From the NCBI GenBank assembly GCA_041687455.1, contig JAWLBY010000028.1:1-44138 (forward strand): a DNA stretch of 44,138 nt, read 5' to 3'. The translations under genes and the position numbers were made by a program. Position 1 is the first letter of the stretch; every line of letters begins with the position of its first letter. Below are positions 40,906 to 44,138 of this stretch, in pieces. Under the pieces are notes generated by a model, which did no database searches, was not told the DNA's origin, and saw only the letters and a list, made by a program, of their open reading frames with translations. Source of the stretch: JAWLBY01 sp041687455 (lineage in GTDB: Bacteria > Pseudomonadota > Gammaproteobacteria > Xanthomonadales > Xanthomonadaceae).

Positions 40906-41775
40906 ATGGCCACGCGCAAGCCCGCCGCGAAGAAACGCGCCCGCCCGGCAAGCTCGGCCGACGACCGCACGGCTGCGCCGCGCCCGCGCGGCAAGCCGGC
41001 GTCGGCCGATACCACCGAACGCCGCCCCGCCGAACCGGGCAGGCGCGCACCGCGCAAGACGCCGGCGAAGAAGCGCGCGTCGGCCGCCGGCAGACGCAAG
41101 GCCGGCCAGGCCGCGCCGCCGCCGGCGGCGGAACCGGTGGAACCGAAACGGCTGACCGGCAGCGCGCGCGAACGTCGCTTCAATCTGCTCGTGCAGACCG
41201 CCTGCCTGAAGGCCGGCACCGCGGCCGCGATCAACACGATCAGTGCGACGGTGCCGGTGCTCGGCCGGCTGGCACCGGTCGTGCTCGGCTCGGTCGGCGA
41301 AACGCTGGTGCTGGAGAAGATCCGGCAACAGCTCGTCCACGACATCATCGAGCTGTACCACGTCGAACTGTCCGATGCCGAGGAACAAGGCGTCGTGCTG
41401 CTCGCGACCGCGGTCAACATCGGCGCACAGCAGATATCCAAGACCGATGTCGAAGCGCTGATCGAGCAACTCAGCGGACGGCTGTACCGGCCGCTGGTCG
41501 CGCGTGTGCTGCCGCTGGCCTCGGTAGCGACCGAAGTCGCCGCGGCAGTCGCCAGCACCTACGCGGTCGGCAAGCGTGCGCAGGCGCTGTGCAGACTGCC
41601 CGGCACCGGCGCGCGCGACCTCAGCGACCTGCTGCGCAGCCTGTCCGGCATCGACCAGGCCAAGCTGTACTCGTGGACCGCCGATGCCGTCGCCGTCGCG
41701 CTGAAACCGTTCCGCGGCGTGCTGATGCAGATGCTGCCGGGCCTGGTCGGTCTCGGCCGAGGCAACCGCAGGTAA
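40906..41775 (+). CDS. Membrane-associated protein with a Lys/Ala-rich tail, EcsC/DUF697-like
   Basis: A 289-residue protein. Residues 1-75 are a low-complexity basic tail like histone H1 or DNA-binding tails (KPAAKKRARP, RKTPAKKRASAAGRRK). The rest (about 80-289) is helical with hydrophobic stretches (AAINTISATVPVLGRLAPVVLG, VARVLPLASVATEVAAAVASTYAVGK), resembling EcsC or DUF697 proteins. The family match is tentative. TATGCT at 40893-40898 ends only seven bases before the ATG at 40906, which would make the mRNA leaderless. An alternative ATG at 40894 overlaps that box. The basic tail could contact DNA or membrane lipids. Confidence 0.55.
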   Translation: MATRKPAAKKRARPASSADDRTAAPRPRGKPASADTTERRPAEPGRRAPRKTPAKKRASAAGRRKAGQAAPPPAAEPVEPKRLTGSARERRFNLLVQTACLKAGTAAAINTISATVPVLGRLAPVVLGSVGETLVLEKIRQQLVHDIIELYHVELSDAEEQGVVLLATAVNIGAQQISKTDVEALIEQLSGRLYRPLVARVLPLASVATEVAAAVASTYAVGKRAQALCRLPGTGARDLSDLLRSLSGIDQAKLYSWTADAVAVALKPFRGVLMQMLPGLVGLGRGNRR

Positions 41776-42174
41776 CGCAGCCAACGCTCATCGCGCTGCG
41801 GAAGCGTGCGCCGATGCGGGCATCCGCGCAGCGCCCCGGCACCGTCCACCGCGAGGCGAGGCGCGCCAATCGTTGGCATGCAAGGACACGATCCGCGCGT
41901 CACCCGCGGCGATCGACGCCAGACCAGCCAGTCGGCCGGGCGGCGTCACCCCGAATGACGCCTGTTGTGCGGCGCATCGGAAAGCAACAACCCGAGCACG
42001 CTGCGCGCCACTGCCGAAACGGCCATCAGGGCCGGTCAGCCGACCAGCAACCGCGGCAGTGGCTCTGCGCCTGACGGCCTGACTTGCATCACTGATCGCA
42101 TCCGCCGCTGCGGCCGATCGCGTCGGCCCGGATGGTCCGCCGCCCGCACATCCGCGCCCGCGGCGCCGACCCGC
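41776..42174. other. Convergent intergenic stretch without a recognised gene
   Basis: About 400 bases between the ends of the EcsC-like gene and soxR. Frames are short and look like noise; no family resemblance, no repeat above 15 bp and no clear terminator were seen. Confidence 0.45.
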
Positions 42175-42642
42175 TCAGCGGCCGATCCGGCGCGGTCCAG
42201 GTCCCTGCGCGCCGAGTGCGTCGTCGCGGTTGTACAGCCGGCACACTTTCAACGACAGGCAACCGCAACCGATGCAGCCATCCAGCTCGTCGCGCAGCGC
42301 CTGCAACTCGGCGATCCGCTGGTCGAGCATGCCGCGCCACGGCTGCGCCAGCCGGCGCCAGTCACTGCGGGTCGGCGTGCGTCCGGCCGGCAGCGAATCC
42401 AGCGCGGCACGGATCTGCTGCAACGGAATGCCGACCTGCTGCGCGACCCGCACGAACGCCACCCGCCGCAGCGTTTCGCGGCCGTAGCGACGCTGGTTGC
42501 CGGCGCTCCGCTCGGCGTGGATCAGGCCCTGCTGCTCGTAGAAACGCAACGCACTGACTGCAACGCCGCTGCGCGCGGCGAGCTCGCCGATCGCCAGCGG
42601 TGTCCGCACCAGCCGTGCGTGGGTCGAACTGCGCGTCGACAT
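42175..42642 (-). CDS. soxR: Redox-sensitive MerR-family regulator SoxR
   Basis: A 155-residue activator. The N-terminal MerR helix-turn-helix (about 15-85; LAIGELAARSGVAVSALRFYEQQGLI) is followed by a dimerisation helix (about 95-120). The [2Fe-2S] cluster motif CIGCGCLSLKVC has C123, C126, C128 and C134. Oxidation by redox-cycling compounds or NO turns the protein on. The ATG at 42640-42642 lies six bases from the palindrome of the divergent promoter, so SoxR probably controls the exporter to the right and may also affect its own synthesis. Confidence 0.95.
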   Translation of the reverse strand: MSTRSSTHARLVRTPLAIGELAARSGVAVSALRFYEQQGLIHAERSAGNQRRYGRETLRRVAFVRVAQQVGIPLQQIRAALDSLPAGRTPTRSDWRRLAQPWRGMLDQRIAELQALRDELDGCIGCGCLSLKVCRLYNRDDALGAQGPGPRRIGR

Positions 42643-42644
42643 GC

Positions 42645-42675
42645 TTGACCTCAAGTTGACTCGAGGTTCTATGCT
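42645..42675 (+). promoter_or_regulatory. SoxR-dependent promoter with SoxR box
   Basis: -35 TTGACC (42645-42650) and -10 TATGCT (42670-42675) are separated by 19 bases, the overlong spacer that MerR-type activators correct. The spacer region holds the dyad CCTCAAGTTGACTCGAGG (42649-42666), matching the classical SoxR site CCTCAAGTTAACTTGAGG at 16 of 18 positions. The -10 is 27 bases before the ATG of the MFS gene. Confidence 0.9.
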
Positions 42676-42702
42676 GCGCCCGCCCCGCCCTTCCGGACAA
42701 GC

Positions 42703-44043
42703 ATGCACGCATTCGTTCAGCCGTCGCCCGACGCAGCGACCCGCCGCCGAATCACGATCGTGGTCATCGGCCTGACCGCAATGCTCGCGTTCGAGCAGAT
42801 CGGCGCCACTGCCGCGATGCCGGCAGTCGCTGCCGCGCTCGATGGTCTCGATCGCTATCCGCTCGCCTTCGGGGCGATGCTGGCGGCAGCCGTGGTCGGC
42901 ATGGTGCTGGCCGGCGATATCTGTGACCGGCACGGCCCGCGGCGCTGCCTGCAGTTCGGTTCGGCCTTGTTCGCGGCCGGCCTGCTCGCCGCCGGCGTCG
43001 CCGGCGACATGGGCGGCCTGGCAGTCGGCCGGGTGCTGCAGGGATTCGGCAGCGGCCTGCTCGGTGTCGCGATCTATGTCGTGGTCGCCCGCCACTTCCC
43101 CGATACCGAACGCCCGCGGATGTTCGCCCTGCTCGCCGCTGCCTGGGTTGTGCCGGCGCTGGCCGGCCCGGCACTGGCCGGGCTGCTGGTCGACACGCTG
43201 GGTTGGCGTTCGGTGTTTCTCGGCGTGCTGGTGCTGTTGCTGCCGGTCACGCTGCTGATGCCATTGACGCCGATCGGCAGCACGCCGGGCGGACCACAAC
43301 CGGCGGCCGATCGTCGCCTGTGGTTCGCGCTGCTCGCGGCGGCCGGCGCGCTGCTGCTGAATCTGGCCAGCGGCCCGGCCGCTGCGCTGCCGCGTGGCTG
43401 GCTGCTGCCGGCGCTGCCGATCGTGCTGCTGGCCGCGGCGAAACTGCTGCCAGCCGGCACCCTGCAGGGCCGCCGTGGCCTGCCGACCGTGGTCGCGTTG
43501 CGCGGCCTGCTGGCCTCGTCGTTCCTGGCCGCCGAAGTGTTCATGCCGCTGTGGCTGACCAGCCGGCATGGCTGGTCGATCGCCGCCGCCGGCATCGCGC
43601 TCAGTGCCGGCGCAGGCCTCTGGAGCGTCGGCTCCTGGTGGCAGTCGCGGGTCAGCACGCCGACACGGCGGATCGCGCTGGTGCGCGCTGGCCTGTGGCT
43701 GGTCGCGGGCGGCATCGGACTGGTCGGGTTGACGGTCTGGTCCGATCGCCATCCGGGCTGGGCGCTGCTCGGCTGGTCGCTCGCCGGTTTCGGCATCGGC
43801 GTTTCGTTCTCGACCTTGTCGGTCCTGCTGCTGGCGCTGTCGCCGGCCGACCAGCAGGGCGCGAACGCATCGTCACTGCAGCTCAGCGATGCGTTGTGCA
43901 GCACGCTCGTGCTGGCCGGATGCGGCGCGCTGTTCGGCGCCCTGCATGCGGCGCGACCGGTGCTCGCGTTCGTCGCGGTATTCGCCACCGCGGCGTTGCT
44001 GGCGGCGCTCGGCGCGCGGCTGAGCGCGCGGATCGGAAGCTAG
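42703..44043 (+). CDS. MFS-family drug/metabolite exporter under SoxR control
   Basis: A 446-residue transporter with about 12-14 hydrophobic spans. The loop 2-3 motif is present as GDICDRHGPRR (about 68-78), and a motif-C-like segment occurs as WVVPALAGPALAGLL (about 148-162), which points to an antiporter. The first ~20 residues are cytoplasmic. Many SoxR regulons outside the enterics consist of an exporter for redox-active small molecules, and the promoter geometry upstream strongly suggests the same here. The substrate is unknown. Confidence 0.88.
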   Translation: MHAFVQPSPDAATRRRITIVVIGLTAMLAFEQIGATAAMPAVAAALDGLDRYPLAFGAMLAAAVVGMVLAGDICDRHGPRRCLQFGSALFAAGLLAAGVAGDMGGLAVGRVLQGFGSGLLGVAIYVVVARHFPDTERPRMFALLAAAWVVPALAGPALAGLLVDTLGWRSVFLGVLVLLLPVTLLMPLTPIGSTPGGPQPAADRRLWFALLAAAGALLLNLASGPAAALPRGWLLPALPIVLLAAAKLLPAGTLQGRRGLPTVVALRGLLASSFLAAEVFMPLWLTSRHGWSIAAAGIALSAGAGLWSVGSWWQSRVSTPTRRIALVRAGLWLVAGGIGLVGLTVWSDRHPGWALLGWSLAGFGIGVSFSTLSVLLLALSPADQQGANASSLQLSDALCSTLVLAGCGALFGALHAARPVLAFVAVFATAALLAALGARLSARIGS

Positions 44044-44111
44044 TGGGCTGTAACGGACAAATCGAAAGTAGCTCGCTCGGTCTGGCCGCGTTGTACTTGC
44101 TCCTCACTCGA

Positions 44112-44131
44112 CCGATAGCTTCGGCTATCGG
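44112..44131. terminator. UUCG-loop hairpin near the right edge
   Basis: A perfect 8-bp stem, CCGATAGC-TTCG-GCTATCGG, 68 bases after the MFS stop codon. The T run expected of an intrinsic terminator is not seen before the window ends. It could also belong to a gene entering from the right. Confidence 0.45.
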
Positions 44132-44138
44132 CCTCGCT

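Noticed and set aside
41776..42174. Small plus-strand genes between the EcsC-like gene and soxR
   Set aside because: The candidates lack SD sequences, are rich in Arg/Pro/Ser and look like random high-GC frames.
44044..44138. C-terminal part of a minus-strand gene entering from the right edge (ends ATFDLSVTAH)
   Set aside because: A frame is open to the window end but covers only 31 codons, includes the UUCG hairpin and matches nothing I recognise.

Overview
The window reads as a chromosomal segment of a high-GC, Gram-negative, respiring bacterium, most likely a gammaproteobacterium of the Xanthomonadales/Lysobacterales. This rests on outer-membrane and periplasmic proteins (TonB receptor, lipoproteins, periplasmic cytochromes), strong SD-led genes of uniform high GC, intergenic heptamer arrays of the CGAATCC/CGACTCC type, several palindromic intergenic elements, and a secreted protein ending in FRNGFEG, a kind of ending I associate with that order. 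The assignment is an inference; no rRNA or tRNA gene was recognised.

Layout. 1-700: an insertion-sequence edge, a truncated attC-like site and an apparent integron gene cassette with two tiny membrane proteins, next to 13-bp repeats; no integrase is visible. 700-1247: nothing recognisable. 1248-3618: SulP anion transporter plus tandem universal stress protein. 3730-4404: CtaG-like oxidase assembly protein. 4420-12389 (minus): the bacterial alpha-2-macroglobulin/PBP1C pair. 13070-18654: GNAT acetyltransferase, RcnB-like protein with an RYD repeat, DUF885 lipoprotein, manganese catalase, and a secreted unknown. 18790-24460: a denitrification block (quinol NO reductase, SirB2-like membrane protein, cytochrome c, cytochrome cd1 nitrite reductase with an extra cytochrome domain), with two FNR/DNR-type boxes at the same distance from the start codons. 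24461-28330: a patch with looser base composition holding a threonine-dehydratase-like enzyme, a secreted unknown, a glycosyltransferase remnant and an SDR. 28486-33174: TonB-dependent (probably heme) receptor behind a Fur-like inverted repeat, and the ergothioneine genes egtB-egtD. 33309-39049: CBS protein, aldehyde dehydrogenase, XRE-cupin regulator, omega-amino acid:pyruvate aminotransferase and alanine dehydrogenase. 39087-44138: duplicated palindromic element, gtrA-like gene, mtnA, a basic-tailed membrane protein, and soxR divergent from an MFS exporter with a textbook SoxR promoter.

How it fits together. Nitrite would be reduced in the periplasm by NirS and the NO removed by a one-subunit quinol-fed reductase, probably both switched on by one NO/oxygen-sensing CRP/FNR regulator. 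The aminotransferase, aldehyde dehydrogenase and alanine dehydrogenase form a plausible diamine or omega-amino acid route in which the alanine made by transamination is turned back into pyruvate, under a PuuR-like repressor. Stress functions (ergothioneine, Mn catalase, Usp, SoxR) recur. The most unusual item is the NirS protein, whose extra N-terminal cytochrome is nearly the same as the separate cytochrome encoded just upstream.
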